A DNA stretch of 33,148 bases from Alphaproteobacteria bacterium (GCA_024280895.1 JAJRPI010000011.1:1-33148); one strand, 5' to 3'. Positions 8,677 to 17,389 are shown, counted from the first letter of the stretch. The notes: generated by a model from the letters alone, not told the origin. Translations and numbers: made by a program.

Positions 8677-8898
8677 GGGTCAACTCTTCGGGTTTTCCAT
8701 CAAAATGCCAACAGCCCCCTTGTGCGGCCACTAATACAAAGCAGAGGATTTATCACCAAGCGCCATGACCGGCGGTTCTCAAATAGAGGTTTTGAAATGT
8801 CGAAAACAAGATAGAAAAGCGCTTTCCATATCAATAAATGCGTTTAACATCCCAACTCTAAACAGCTATGTAAATTTTTTCATTTTCCAGGAGCTTTC

Positions 8899-9468
8899 AT
8901 GCCTGACGATTTTAAAGCATATTGGCGTAAAGCCTTTCCAGATTGCGATCCTGCTGGCTATATGCTGCGCGAACAACTGCCCGAGCAATGGTGGCGCTTT
9001 CATTCCTTGCCGCTCTCAAAACGTTATCCTGACAATGAAAACGAGATGAAGATCGTGCTCCATCGAGCCAATGCTGTCGCCTCTGATATATTAGGAAACG
9101 GAGCCGATTGCTGGGTTGTTTCCAGCCTGTTTCATAAACCTGAAGAACCATTTCAAACCAAATGGGAGCAAAATGTCCGGCACCCTCTCGATTTGCAACG
9201 CGCTTTTAAATGGCAAGCCTATGACGATGAGCAAGTCTTTCATGCCTATGCCGGGTCATGCTGCTGGCGACCAACAAAACAAGATGATCTTTTGTCTCAA
9301 CTTGCCGACGATAAGTTCCGGGACATTCTTTGGATATCCAAAAAAACCGGTGCCATCTTTGCGCCCTATGCCGGAGGCGTCGATATTTTCATGCCCCGCA
9401 ATGAAAGCGCTCAAGACTATAAGAAAAAATACAAGATGTGGCTTTCAGAGCACCCCGGCGGGGTGTGA
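8899..9468 (+). CDS. DUF3885-like cytoplasmic protein
   Basis: This is a 189-residue soluble protein. The region WWRFHSLPLSKRYPDNENE followed by a variable aromatic-rich half resembles DUF3885 proteins, which are often found with immunity or toxin-related genes in other bacteria; the match is from memory of the motif. AGGAG lies 7 bases before the ATG, a good start. Two adjacent cysteines (SCCWRP) and many Trp/Tyr residues are visible, but no catalytic motif. The next gene starts 75 bases downstream on the same strand. Confidence 0.7.
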   Translation: MPDDFKAYWRKAFPDCDPAGYMLREQLPEQWWRFHSLPLSKRYPDNENEMKIVLHRANAVASDILGNGADCWVVSSLFHKPEEPFQTKWEQNVRHPLDLQRAFKWQAYDDEQVFHAYAGSCCWRPTKQDDLLSQLADDKFRDILWISKKTGAIFAPYAGGVDIFMPRNESAQDYKKKYKMWLSEHPGGV

Positions 9469-9543
9469 TTTTACAAAAAACCTTTTTGTGATCGCCATCA
9501 CTTTTATCCTCATTGTTTGTGGCAGTATCAATCAGCAAGCGCG

Positions 9544-10290
9544 ATGAGCGCTGCACAACAGCACGCATCAAAAATTGTAGCAAGGGTCAATGAAATGCCG
9601 CGCCTTCTTTCACTATTAGAATTCCTGCAAACGGGGTCGCTAGGACCTGTAAATCTCCAATGCACTTCCTTGGAGATTGCAAAACATCTTGGTCGCCTGT
9701 TGGACTCAGATGAAGACGAACTTCTATACTGGCTATATGGAGAACACCTGAAGATACTGTTCCATGCTGCCCCTTTGGAGCAGATGGAGTTTTTCAAGAT
9801 TGACTATGCCGCTCAACTGTCGGGCGATCGTTTCGCAATTGGGCCGCAGTTTGACGTTTCCCTCGATGGATTTCGTGGCGATATGACGGCCTCCGATTTC
9901 CTGCGCTGGCTGCTTGATGCTGGCATTGAGTGCCATATTGAATATGAGATCTATAAATATGACACGGATCGTATCGGCCTTCTTAATTTTGAAATCTACA
10001 TAAGCGAGCACGTAAGGGTCATGTATGGCGGCACATCAGGATACGGCTTGTCTGATGTGCTAGGCAAGGCTTGCCAGGGTCGTTGCTTTCTTGACTTCAA
10101 AAACGATGATCACCATCAATTGCTCGCACAGATTGACGGTTTGCACGACATCATACGAATGACCGCCATCCCTGCTGCGCACAATGTGCCAGCAACGCCG
10201 GGCTCTATCAAGCTGGCGGCCAGGGACTATCTGGTGCTGGTTGATGAAAAATCCTGTGCAACAAATAAGCTCGCACCCCACCAAAGATAA
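9544..10290 (+). CDS. Hypothetical soluble protein, no recognised family
   Basis: From the ATG at 9544 the product has 248 residues; a TTG at 9517 would add nine. It has no signal peptide or membrane helix. The N-terminal third is helical and Leu-rich (RLLSLLEFLQ, then DEDELLYWLYGEHLKILF). The middle is a mixed acidic domain with GLSDVLGKACQGRCFLDFK. Weak ribosome signals precede either start. Its tail is convergent with the DUF2147 gene, 18 bases apart. It may be cotranscribed with the DUF3885-like gene. I can suggest no function. Confidence 0.7.
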   Translation: MSAAQQHASKIVARVNEMPRLLSLLEFLQTGSLGPVNLQCTSLEIAKHLGRLLDSDEDELLYWLYGEHLKILFHAAPLEQMEFFKIDYAAQLSGDRFAIGPQFDVSLDGFRGDMTASDFLRWLLDAGIECHIEYEIYKYDTDRIGLLNFEIYISEHVRVMYGGTSGYGLSDVLGKACQGRCFLDFKNDDHHQLLAQIDGLHDIIRMTAIPAAHNVPATPGSIKLAARDYLVLVDEKSCATNKLAPHQR

Positions 10291-10308
10291 AGAAGTGGCG
10301 AAGCCAAC

Positions 10309-10707
10309 CTATCGGCGGGTCCAGTTTTGCCCACCGCAAATAAGACCGCCCAGCACACAACCTTGCACTTGCAGGCGTTTCTTGCCGATCAGGCGCATTT
10401 TTGAAATGTACCATTGCCCAGCATCTGCATCGAGGATTTGCCCGCCGGAGTAAGAGCGGCCCTTGCGGCGCATGCTCTTGACGATGATCGTGCCAAACAT
10501 TTTGCGGTTCACGTTGCGCCCACCTCCACCAACCAGCCTGCCGCAATATCTAGTGCCGCAACGGTAAAACTTGATGTAACCCCATGAGCCGTTTTTGGCG
10601 CCGGTTTTCCAAGTGCCAAGGATATCAGCGTGGGCAATGGCGGGGATTGCAAACACCGATAATATCGTAACAATTATGATGGAGGCCTGGAGCGTCAACG
10701 TCTTCAT
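10309..10707 (-). CDS. Exported DUF2147 protein coupled to a histidine kinase
   Basis: This 132-residue precursor has a clear signal peptide ending at AIAHA-D (about residue 27). The mature part has DUF2147 marks: DILGTWKT, the cysteine pair FYRCGTRYCGRLV, GGQILDADAGQWY and the terminal GCVLGGLICGGQNWTR. Four cysteines could make two disulfides in the periplasm. The ATG overlaps the TGA of the kinase (ATGA), and AGGAAA lies just upstream inside the kinase gene, so translation is coupled. An accessory sensing role for the kinase is possible but unproven. Confidence 0.88.
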   Translation of the reverse strand: MKTLTLQASIIIVTILSVFAIPAIAHADILGTWKTGAKNGSWGYIKFYRCGTRYCGRLVGGGGRNVNRKMFGTIIVKSMRRKGRSYSGGQILDADAGQWYISKMRLIGKKRLQVQGCVLGGLICGGQNWTRR

Positions 10708-12320
10708 AGCATTTCCTTTTTTAGCGGAACCATAAGTGTAAATTTCGTGCCAGCCTCAGGACTGCTGGTGTGTTGCAACGATAGTCCTGCAGTTTCAGCC
10801 TGTTGGCGAACAATTGCAAGGCCTAAGCCGAAGCCGGATGACCCCTCACCCTTTTGCCAAGGATCGAATAATCCTTGCCCCTCAGGGTCGAGCTTGTCAA
10901 AATCGCCATGAGTGTTGTTGGCAACTTCAAACGCCACCTGCGGTCCTTCAACTCTTGCAATGAGGCTGACTGTGCCGCTCCTGGTATGCTTTATCGCATT
11001 GGAAATCAAATTCGATAAAACCCGCATCAATGCAAGAGGGTGAACCTCGATAGTCCGGTCCACCGATTTAACATTGAAACCAAGATCCTTGCCATTTGCT
11101 TCATCGCGAAACCTGCGCTGCAGTGTCTTCGTGATAAGATCGACCGAGACGGGTTCGCTAGCATTGAGCTCAAGGGCGGGCCGCTCATCATCATGCACCG
11201 GATTTGCAACAGGCGCATCGGTAGCAATATCAGGGCTTTTCCCCTCCCTCGCTTCCTCCATGTAGCTGGCAGCCAGTTGATCGAGATATTCAAACGCGGT
11301 TTTCAATTGCTCTTGTACTTCTGGTGGCTTGTTCTGGGCCAAAACCGCGATACTGGTTCGCAGGGAAGATATTGGCTGACGAATATCGTGGGATGCCGTT
11401 GCCAGGCGCATGTTTTGCAGGCGCGCAACTTCGCGCGCCGCGCTATAGCGTTTCTCCGCTTCCAGCAATTCCTTATTGATACGTGCCTGTTCCATCGCCT
11501 GATCAAGCGATTTTTGAATGACCTGTTCGCGGTCAGAACGCACAACAATAATCTGATTGAGAAATAGAAACGAGAAGGCGATGAGGCACAGGGCCATAAC
11601 CACCCTGTTGACGGTCGTGAGATGGACGTCAAACCCGAACCAGCCAAAAGAGATAAAGACGGCTGCAAAAACAGCACAAACAAGAACAAAGCCAATCAGG
11701 TAACGAATGAGCTGGTCTGGCCCTCCTTGCAGCCGCGTAAAGGTGGCAAGCGGGATAAAATGTATTATGCCTGAGGAAGCAGCCACAACGTTGAATAATA
11801 AAATGGAGGTGTCAAGCGGCAGGCTAAGACTGGTCAACCAGGGTATCCAGACCAAAACAGCTGCAACGCGCAACGGCATCTTGAAACGGGTGAAGGGGTG
11901 ATCTGGCGTAATGGAGTATGATGCAAGCGCCACGATGCACATCGTCGTGAGATAGCCAAAGACCTGCAGTTCGCGCGGCTCAAGCGCTAAACCTGACCAG
12001 ACAATGCCGGTTACATTTTGTTCAAGCAGACCGACATAAGCCAGGCCCATAGCAATGAGACCCATATAAGCGGACCAAATATACCGTTTCAGAGCGATCG
12101 ATACGCCAAGAAGCGCAAAAATCATGGTAAACAGGCAGGTATAAAACACTGCTGAACTGACTACCGTTGCATTCAAATGGCCTAGTTCTACCCTTTGCGT
12201 GGCGAACTCGATCGCAAAGGCTGGCGGGCAAAACAAACTGCTTGCGAGCAAGACCGCCATCGTCGCTGGGCCGCGGTAACTATTGAAACCTGCTTGCGAT
12301 AGTTTACCTTGAACAAACAT
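10704..12320 (-). CDS. Sensor histidine kinase with seven-helix membrane domain
   Basis: The 538 residues begin with a signal-like helix. About seven transmembrane segments follow (roughly residues 52-258) in a 7TMR-DISM-like arrangement, then a coiled coil (about 265-300) and the kinase core. The H-box is SHDIRQPISSL with phospho-acceptor His311, the N-box is NLISNAIKHT (437-446), and the lid and G2 box lie at LFDPW and GFGLGLAIV (484-504). The G1 box, usually DTGxG, is replaced by NNTHGDF, a departure from the norm. It is divergent from a LuxR-type regulator 38 bases away, its probable partner, and overlaps the DUF2147 gene by 4 bases. Confidence 0.92.
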   Translation of the reverse strand: MFVQGKLSQAGFNSYRGPATMAVLLASSLFCPPAFAIEFATQRVELGHLNATVVSSAVFYTCLFTMIFALLGVSIALKRYIWSAYMGLIAMGLAYVGLLEQNVTGIVWSGLALEPRELQVFGYLTTMCIVALASYSITPDHPFTRFKMPLRVAAVLVWIPWLTSLSLPLDTSILLFNVVAASSGIIHFIPLATFTRLQGGPDQLIRYLIGFVLVCAVFAAVFISFGWFGFDVHLTTVNRVVMALCLIAFSFLFLNQIIVVRSDREQVIQKSLDQAMEQARINKELLEAEKRYSAAREVARLQNMRLATASHDIRQPISSLRTSIAVLAQNKPPEVQEQLKTAFEYLDQLAASYMEEAREGKSPDIATDAPVANPVHDDERPALELNASEPVSVDLITKTLQRRFRDEANGKDLGFNVKSVDRTIEVHPLALMRVLSNLISNAIKHTRSGTVSLIARVEGPQVAFEVANNTHGDFDKLDPEGQGLFDPWQKGEGSSGFGLGLAIVRQQAETAGLSLQHTSSPEAGTKFTLMVPLKKEML

Positions 12321-12358
12321 GCTATCCTACTCCCAGCTCGGCTGGAGAAAATTTTTTT

Positions 12359-13021
12359 ATGCCATACCACACTGGAAGTAAGTTTACTGCGATAATTGCC
12401 GATGACCATACGATTGTACGATCAGGATTAAGGACTGCTCTGGAAGAGCCAGGCTTTCTGGGAATTGACGGTATTGAAGTCATTGGCGAAGCGGAAAACG
12501 GCCTGGAAACCATAGAGCTGGTCAAGACCTTGCGGCCTGATCTGTTGCTTCTTGATATCTCCATGCCGTTCGCCTCGGGCGCCGAGATTTTACTCGATAT
12601 CCAGCGCTGGAGCCCGGATACCAAAATTGTCGTGCTGACGGCGGTGACGTCAAGCGGCCTATTGGCTGGTCTGGTTGAGGCGGGTGTCGAGGGCTTGTTT
12701 TCCAAGGCTTCAGACAGTGCAGAGCTATTTGAGAAATTACCCCTGATCCTTCGTGGCAGTAAACATGTTGAATCAAAAATACTTACACTTTTGGAGCAAT
12801 CTCCACCACTGCCTGATCTGACACCGCGCGAACGCCAAACACTCAACATGCTTGTCGCAGGGAAAACCAATGCGGAAATTGCTGATCTGATGGGGATTAG
12901 CCCTAAAACAGCGGAGAAACACCGAGCAAGCTTGATGGCAAAAATGCAGGTACGCTCGCTGGTTGAATTAATGTCCAAGGCATTGAGAGAAAATCTCATC
13001 GAACAACAAAATATTCTGTAG
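12359..13021 (+). CDS. NarL/LuxR-family response regulator
   Basis: This 220-residue protein has a receiver domain and a LuxR-type helix-turn-helix. The acidic pair is Asp15-Asp16 (IADDHTIVRSG), the phospho-acceptor is Asp66 in LLLLDISMP, the conserved Thr is in VVLTA, and Lys is in LFSKASDS. The C-terminal domain LTPRERQTLNMLVAGKTN, then EIADLMGISPKTAEKHRASL, is standard. It is transcribed away from the kinase gene with only 38 bases between the starts, so both promoters overlap and mutual control is likely. Its targets may include the exported-protein genes just downstream. Confidence 0.94.
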   Translation: MPYHTGSKFTAIIADDHTIVRSGLRTALEEPGFLGIDGIEVIGEAENGLETIELVKTLRPDLLLLDISMPFASGAEILLDIQRWSPDTKIVVLTAVTSSGLLAGLVEAGVEGLFSKASDSAELFEKLPLILRGSKHVESKILTLLEQSPPLPDLTPRERQTLNMLVAGKTNAEIADLMGISPKTAEKHRASLMAKMQVRSLVELMSKALRENLIEQQNIL

Positions 13022-13098
13022 TAAATAAAGTCCATCTTACAATTCCTCGTGTGTAAATCGTCATTGCAATATGAATGTAAGATGAATAAGCCCCCCGT

Positions 13099-13113
13099 GG
13101 AATGGGGTATTCC
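13099..13113. promoter_or_regulatory. Dyad GGAAT-N5-ATTCC upstream of the GX3 gene
   Basis: GGAAT (13099-13103) and ATTCC (13109-13113) are perfect inverted repeats. A nested GGGG-TATT-CCCC lies at 13104-13115. The dyad sits 102 bases before the ATG at 13216 and 77 bases after the response regulator stop. It could be an operator, for example for that regulator, or part of a weak terminator; no T-run follows. Confidence 0.35.
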
Positions 13114-13215
13114 CCCCATATGATCCAGCACGTTCAGTATGTATCTTTTTCTCAACGGCAACAAAATTGCCAAACGGCAATCACCGTCACACAGCTTGAG
13201 AGAAGGAACTTCAAA

Positions 13216-13689
13216 ATGTCGAAAATTGAAAAATCTACCACCAGTAAAATAACCCGCCGCAACCTCCTTACCCGCGCCATTCTACCCGCCCTGGCAGTTG
13301 CCCTGCTCGCTGGTGTAAGCGTAACAACCTATTCCAGCACGGCAGAGGCTGCTGCCTCCTCCTACTCTAAAGGATATAGCCAAGGCCGCAAAACCGGCTA
13401 CAATCACGGCTACGAGGATGGCTATAAACGCTCCTACAAGGCTTCGTACAGAGATGAACTCAGCCGTCCCAGTTCTCGTGGCACCTTCTCCAGTGCCAAC
13501 TCCAACAACAGCTGGGCAGACTTTGTCCGTGGCTACCAAGCAGGTTACAAGAAGGGCTACAACACAGGCTACCCGGTAGGCAAAAGTGCTGGCCGTAGCG
13601 ATGGCAGGGACGATGCCATAGACCTCAAAGACGATCTGCGCTCAAGACTGCGCGAATGTATGCGAAGCGGTGGTTACAACTGTGGCTAG
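13216..13689 (+). CDS. Exported GX3-repeat (Gly every fourth residue) protein
   Basis: The ATG at 13216 has AAGGA upstream and gives 157 residues. The N-terminus has a Tat-like motif, TRRNLL, before a hydrophobic stretch ending at AEAAA, so it is probably exported. The mature protein has two arrays with Gly at every fourth residue: Gly53, 57, 61, 65, 69 (then Ser73, 77), and Gly106, 110, 114, 118, 122, 126, 130 (then Ala134). Most glycines are followed by Tyr or precede a charged residue. The same period defines the deca-GX3 motif of Yae1-type proteins, which form a helical hairpin, but those are cytosolic. Two cysteines lie at the C-terminus (ECMRSGGYNCG). Function unknown. Confidence 0.8.
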   Translation: MSKIEKSTTSKITRRNLLTRAILPALAVALLAGVSVTTYSSTAEAAASSYSKGYSQGRKTGYNHGYEDGYKRSYKASYRDELSRPSSRGTFSSANSNNSWADFVRGYQAGYKKGYNTGYPVGKSAGRSDGRDDAIDLKDDLRSRLRECMRSGGYNCG

Positions 13690-13847
13690 GACGCCAGAAA
13701 TGGCATGACGGCGGCGGGGGTGCAAAAAGCCTCGCAACCGTCAGTCCCCTTAAGTCAGCACACCAAGCAATTGGCAGTAAATGACATTGCCCTGTTCACG
13801 CCAGACTGAAACAGGCAAGCTACTCAATACAGTAAAAGGAAAGAAAA

Positions 13848-14390
13848 ATGTTTCATTCAAAGCAATTCTTTTATACGCGCGGGGCGAAACTAAAACATAT
13901 TCTCCTTGCGACCATTACCGTTGGCGCGCTTTTCGTGACAGGGACCGCCCAGGCAGTGATCATATCGCCAAACGGCATGACGATAAAAAGCCCTCCGCTG
14001 ACCTAGTTTGACAACACTCTCGTCCAGCAGGTTCATTACCGCAGCTATCCTCACCGCCATCATAAACAACATCCTGGCGCCGGTAATGGCAAGAAAAGAC
14101 CTGATCATTATATTTCCAAAAAGCAGTGCAGAATTGCCTGGAAAAGACGGAAAGCCTATCGTGGAAAATATACGGTTCCCTCATGGTATAGGAGCAAATG
14201 TGTCGCCCAGTACGGATATCCACCTATTGGGGAATCCGGAGCGGAAACAAATCCGGCAATACCGCAGCAGTGCATAAGAGCCTGGAGACAGTACAAAATT
14301 TTCTTGAGAACGTCCAGTTCTTCGATGACCCAGAGGATGCTCGCAATCTTTCGAAAGTGTATGAGCATTTACGCGAACACAACGAGATAG
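13848..14390 (+). pseudogene. Exported-protein gene interrupted by an in-frame TAG
   Basis: An ATG with AAGGA upstream begins a signal peptide (ILLATITVGALFVTGTAQA) and a short mature start, then an in-frame TAG at 14004-14006. The same frame continues protein-like after the TAG: KKQCRIAWKRRKAYRGKYT, VPSWYRSKCVAQYGYPP, with Cys, Trp and Tyr spaced as in small exported proteins. It then runs to a second TAG at 14388-14390. From about 14240 another frame (14198 onward, with LETVQNFLENVQFFDDPEDA) looks more coding-like, so a frameshift near there is also likely. It is either a decayed gene or a 52-residue secreted peptide with debris after it. Confidence 0.5.
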
Positions 14391-14446
14391 GCTCAACCCC
14401 ATTGACCTGCGCCCCAAGAACCATTCTGATGGAAAAGACCAAGATA

Positions 14447-14887
14447 ATGAACAAGACATATCATCAACACGCGATACAAAAACCAAGTTCCGCTTTGGCT
14501 GCTTTGACGACAGCTATCGTAACAGCGGTGGCCCTCACAGCTATTACCTTGCCAGCAAGCGCAAGTAAGTTTGATAGCTGTCGCGATAATTGCGCCAAAC
14601 TGCAGCTGATCTTCACTCCACAGCGAGATGATGATGGCGACGATAGCGAACAGCGGTTCTGGAAGCCAAAATGGCAAGGCGTACGCCTGGATGCACGCAT
14701 GCACATTGACGCCGGTTATGACCATCCCTTTGTTGCACACGAATATTGCAATGAACGGGGATATAAACGAGCCTCAAGCTACCGGGTCGCGACGGCGAGG
14801 CGCACCATCGGCCGCGGCGACAAACATATCTTTCGCAACGGCAAAAGCTCCAACACCGCGTTTCGCTACATACACTGCGCACGCTAA
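14447..14887 (+). CDS. Exported small protein of unknown family
   Basis: From the ATG at 14447 the product has 146 residues; an in-frame ATG at 14429 is an alternative. A signal peptide (LAALTTAIVTAVALTAITLP, then ASA) ends near residue 41. The mature part has four cysteines (DSCRDNCAK, HEYCNER, YIHCAR), a charged middle and the motif GDKHIFRNG. It lies in a run of three small exported genes after the two-component system and resembles them in size and design, not in sequence. I recognise no family. Confidence 0.7.
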   Translation: MNKTYHQHAIQKPSSALAALTTAIVTAVALTAITLPASASKFDSCRDNCAKLQLIFTPQRDDDGDDSEQRFWKPKWQGVRLDARMHIDAGYDHPFVAHEYCNERGYKRASSYRVATARRTIGRGDKHIFRNGKSSNTAFRYIHCAR

Positions 14888-15212
14888 ACATCGCCCCCGA
14901 GACACCATGGCAAGAGTTGACGGGGGCTGATGCTCAAGGCTTCATGGACGATAACAAGTCGCGGTGTGTCGAGAATTACACGATTAAAAAACAGGCGATT
15001 TTCAGCTCAGATTAAATGACCCTGGAGCACTCGGCCAGCTCAGTGGATTGGCATTGCCATCACTCCGGAAAGCCGTATTAACGGACTATTTACATATTTT
15101 TTTTAAGTCTAAACGATATTATTAAGTTTTTGACTTACGATTTGCAAATCCCACGTCGTTAGGGAAAAGTTCTAAGCCAACTGGCGTTTGAATTTAACAG
15201 ATGAGATAAAAT
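14888..15212. other. Gene-free stretch before the outer-membrane protein gene
   Basis: A GCCCCCG (14893-14899) and CGGGGGC (14921-14927) inverted repeat just after the preceding stop may act as a weak terminator, though no T-run follows. Bases 15080-15150 are strongly AT-rich and probably hold the promoter of the barrel gene. I see no gene. Confidence 0.4.
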
Positions 15213-16358
15213 ATGACGATCACCGGTATTTTCTCGTGCAGAGAAAAAGTGCCTAGTAATTCATTATTTAATATTTTTTTTGCTAGCACAGCAATAGCAT
15301 TCTTTTTATGTCCAACCCAAAGAGCTGCCTTAGCCGAGGATCTAAATCACCCTCGTATCGAGGTAGATTTAGGTGTTGAGGCTGGGGGGGACTATACTTT
15401 TAGATCAGAGGATTCCGCAGCTGAAGTCAGTGATGTTTATCCAACCATCAATTTGGGTATCGGGCTACATGCTAACCAATATTTTTCTCTTCACGGGGCA
15501 TTTGTATTGGAACCTGTGATAGATATTGAACCACGCACTCATCGCTATTTCAAACATCTCGGCGTGTACCTAGAAGAAGCCAATGTGCAATTTTACTCTA
15601 ATGGTTTCCGTCTGACGGCAGGTAAATTTAATCCCTCTTTTGGAATGGCATGGGAACGTGCGCCATCCATTTATGGAGCAGACTTTGCAAAAGACTATCA
15701 ACTGACTGAACAAATCGGCCTTGCAGGAGAGATAACCCTGCAACGAAATCCATTCGGCAAGATGGCTTTCACCACAGCAATCTTCTTCGATGATACAACG
15801 GACCTCAATCGATCCTTCATAACCAAACGTGGGCACGCAACACTTTTCAATGGGGGAGCCGGTAACACCGAAAAGCTGAATAACATATCTCTCACGCTTG
15901 ATGGTGAAGCCTTTCTGGGGATGGATAATCTAAATTATCACTTGGGATACCGTTTCCGCTCTAAGGGAGAAACAAGCCAATATCCCCATGATGAAAATGG
16001 TCTTGTTGCCGGATTGTACGGAATGCTCAAGCTTGATGACCGTGAGATCGAGTGGATTGGTGAATTTACTACAATCAACAATGTCAGTGGATCATCTAAC
16101 AACGCGTACTGGTTCACATTGGGGGCAAGCACCCAATACGGAGTTTATAATGTTGCTGCCAGCTATACGGGACGATGGATTGATGTTGAAAGTGGCAGAG
16201 ATCTCAACGACACCCTGCTGTCTTTTTCCGCCGGGCGTGAGCTTGATCGGGGCTGGAGCGCTGATCTTGGTTATAAATATGAGCGCCTGTCCTATACGAA
16301 CAATCATACGATTGGCCTGAGATTTTCCAAAAGCCTTGAATACAATTCCGCAGAATAA
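15213..16358 (+). CDS. Outer-membrane beta-barrel protein (porin-like)
   Basis: The 381-residue precursor has a signal peptide (IFFASTAIAFFLC, then AALAED). The mature protein is built of alternating polar/nonpolar strands with Gly, Tyr and Asn turns: FRLTAGKFNPSFGMAWERAP, NYHLGYRFRSKGE, WIGEFTTINN, YNVAASYTGRW, SADLGYKYERLSY. This is typical of a 14-18-strand barrel. It lacks the usual C-terminal aromatic (ends YNSAE), although the preceding strand IGLRFSKSLEY ends with Tyr. The motif GKFNP is common in phosphate- and carbohydrate-type porins. It is more AT-rich than its neighbours and stands alone, with a terminator after it. The transported solute is unknown. Confidence 0.8.
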   Translation: MTITGIFSCREKVPSNSLFNIFFASTAIAFFLCPTQRAALAEDLNHPRIEVDLGVEAGGDYTFRSEDSAAEVSDVYPTINLGIGLHANQYFSLHGAFVLEPVIDIEPRTHRYFKHLGVYLEEANVQFYSNGFRLTAGKFNPSFGMAWERAPSIYGADFAKDYQLTEQIGLAGEITLQRNPFGKMAFTTAIFFDDTTDLNRSFITKRGHATLFNGGAGNTEKLNNISLTLDGEAFLGMDNLNYHLGYRFRSKGETSQYPHDENGLVAGLYGMLKLDDREIEWIGEFTTINNVSGSSNNAYWFTLGASTQYGVYNVAASYTGRWIDVESGRDLNDTLLSFSAGRELDRGWSADLGYKYERLSYTNNHTIGLRFSKSLEYNSAE

Positions 16359-16374
16359 AGTAGTTCAGGGTAAT

Positions 16375-16400
16375 CCCCCCATTTTAAACGGGGGTTATTG
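16375..16400 (+). terminator. Hairpin terminator after the outer-membrane protein gene
   Basis: CCCCC (16376-16380) and GGGGG (16390-16394) form a stem closed by a loop of nine bases and followed by TTATT. It lies 17 bases after the stop codon. Confidence 0.55.
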
Positions 16401-16645
16401 GTAGAACCTTGTTTGTCATGCGGCGTTTGCCAGTTTTGCTGCTGGCTGGAGGTCAATCAATAGAGTTAAGACACATGATTGTGAAAGATCGGCAAGACAA
16501 GAGGCGTGAAGCTCCTGTTGAGTTAATGCAATATGATCGCTGAAACTATGTTTCTATCTGTGTCACTTAGTGTGACCTCAAAATCTGTTTTATTGCAAGC
16601 CCGCCACATTTTGATTGCAAGCCGTTACAACTAACCAAAACACCC

Positions 16646-17272
16646 TCAGGATTGCCCTTGATTTGACCCCATATTGAGGACTGCCAAGAACATTGTGACC
16701 AATTCATCAACCAGTTGATCTATGGTTTTGTCGGCAAAACGGTCATCTTTTTGCAAACATTTTGTTATCAGCGCCTCGCGGATCATACCCTGAAACATCA
16801 GTCCGGCAATTTGCGAATTGATGCTCACCGCCTCTTCTTCATTGGTTTTTTCTTCGATCACATAGTCAATGAAATCGACAAAATTCTTCCAGCGGTTTTC
16901 AAAGAATTCCTGGCTTGCATCTGAACCATCTAGAAGGCTGTGTAACTCCATTTTGAGAATGCTCGGATGCCTCGACATCTTACGTACAAAGATGTGGGTC
17001 ATATTTCGCAACACCTCTTCGAGATCATCCCCCGCCTGATGCACGACATCCAGATATTCTTCGCGGCGGCAAGCGAAGCGATGCTGCACGGCCTCGTATA
17101 GCTCCTCTTTCGACTTGAAATGCTGGTAGAGCAGCGCCGGACTGACACCAACCTCTTGCACAATATCATCTATGGAAACGCCGTGAAATCCCTTTTCAGA
17201 AAACAGCTGCATTGCCGCTTCAATGATCATGGCCTTTCTCTCTTGCCCTGATAGGCGCTTTGTTGGGGCCAT
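16646..17272 (-). CDS. TetR/AcrR-family transcriptional repressor
   Basis: This 208-residue protein has the N-terminal TetR helix-turn-helix: MIIEAAMQLFSEKGFHGVSI, then DDIVQEVGVSPALLYQHFKS. The C-terminal ligand-binding helices are typical of the fatty-acid/multidrug subgroup but give no ligand. It is transcribed away from the tusA-dsrE2-AhpD genes. A 24-bp dyad lies 118 bases before its start, between the two units, and is its likely operator, giving autoregulation plus control of the sulfur-relay genes. Confidence 0.92.
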   Translation of the reverse strand: MAPTKRLSGQERKAMIIEAAMQLFSEKGFHGVSIDDIVQEVGVSPALLYQHFKSKEELYEAVQHRFACRREEYLDVVHQAGDDLEEVLRNMTHIFVRKMSRHPSILKMELHSLLDGSDASQEFFENRWKNFVDFIDYVIEEKTNEEEAVSINSQIAGLMFQGMIREALITKCLQKDDRFADKTIDQLVDELVTMFLAVLNMGSNQGQS

Positions 17273-17389
17273 TTCATTTGCTTTCTGTTGATTTGGGTAC
17301 TTGTCCTATAGCAGATGAAAGGCTTGAATTCATCCAAATTTTTAACTCTGCTTTGCGGCCCTCATACTGTTTGGTTTGTTTTTTCTTGA

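Noticed and set aside
8680-8770. Minus-strand segment reading VAAQGGCWHFDGKPEELTLG in a frame other than the cyclase frame
   Set aside because: It looks protein-like for about 25 codons only, with stops close on both sides; I could not attach it to any family or to the cyclase.
14198-14446. Long upstream extension of the exported gene at 14447
   Set aside because: The signal peptide at 14447 would then be internal; the upstream part is better explained as a remnant of a separate gene.
16420-16560. Possible transposase or small-gene remnant after the barrel gene
   Set aside because: Short frames (for example AAFASFAAGW on the plus strand) could not be linked to any family.
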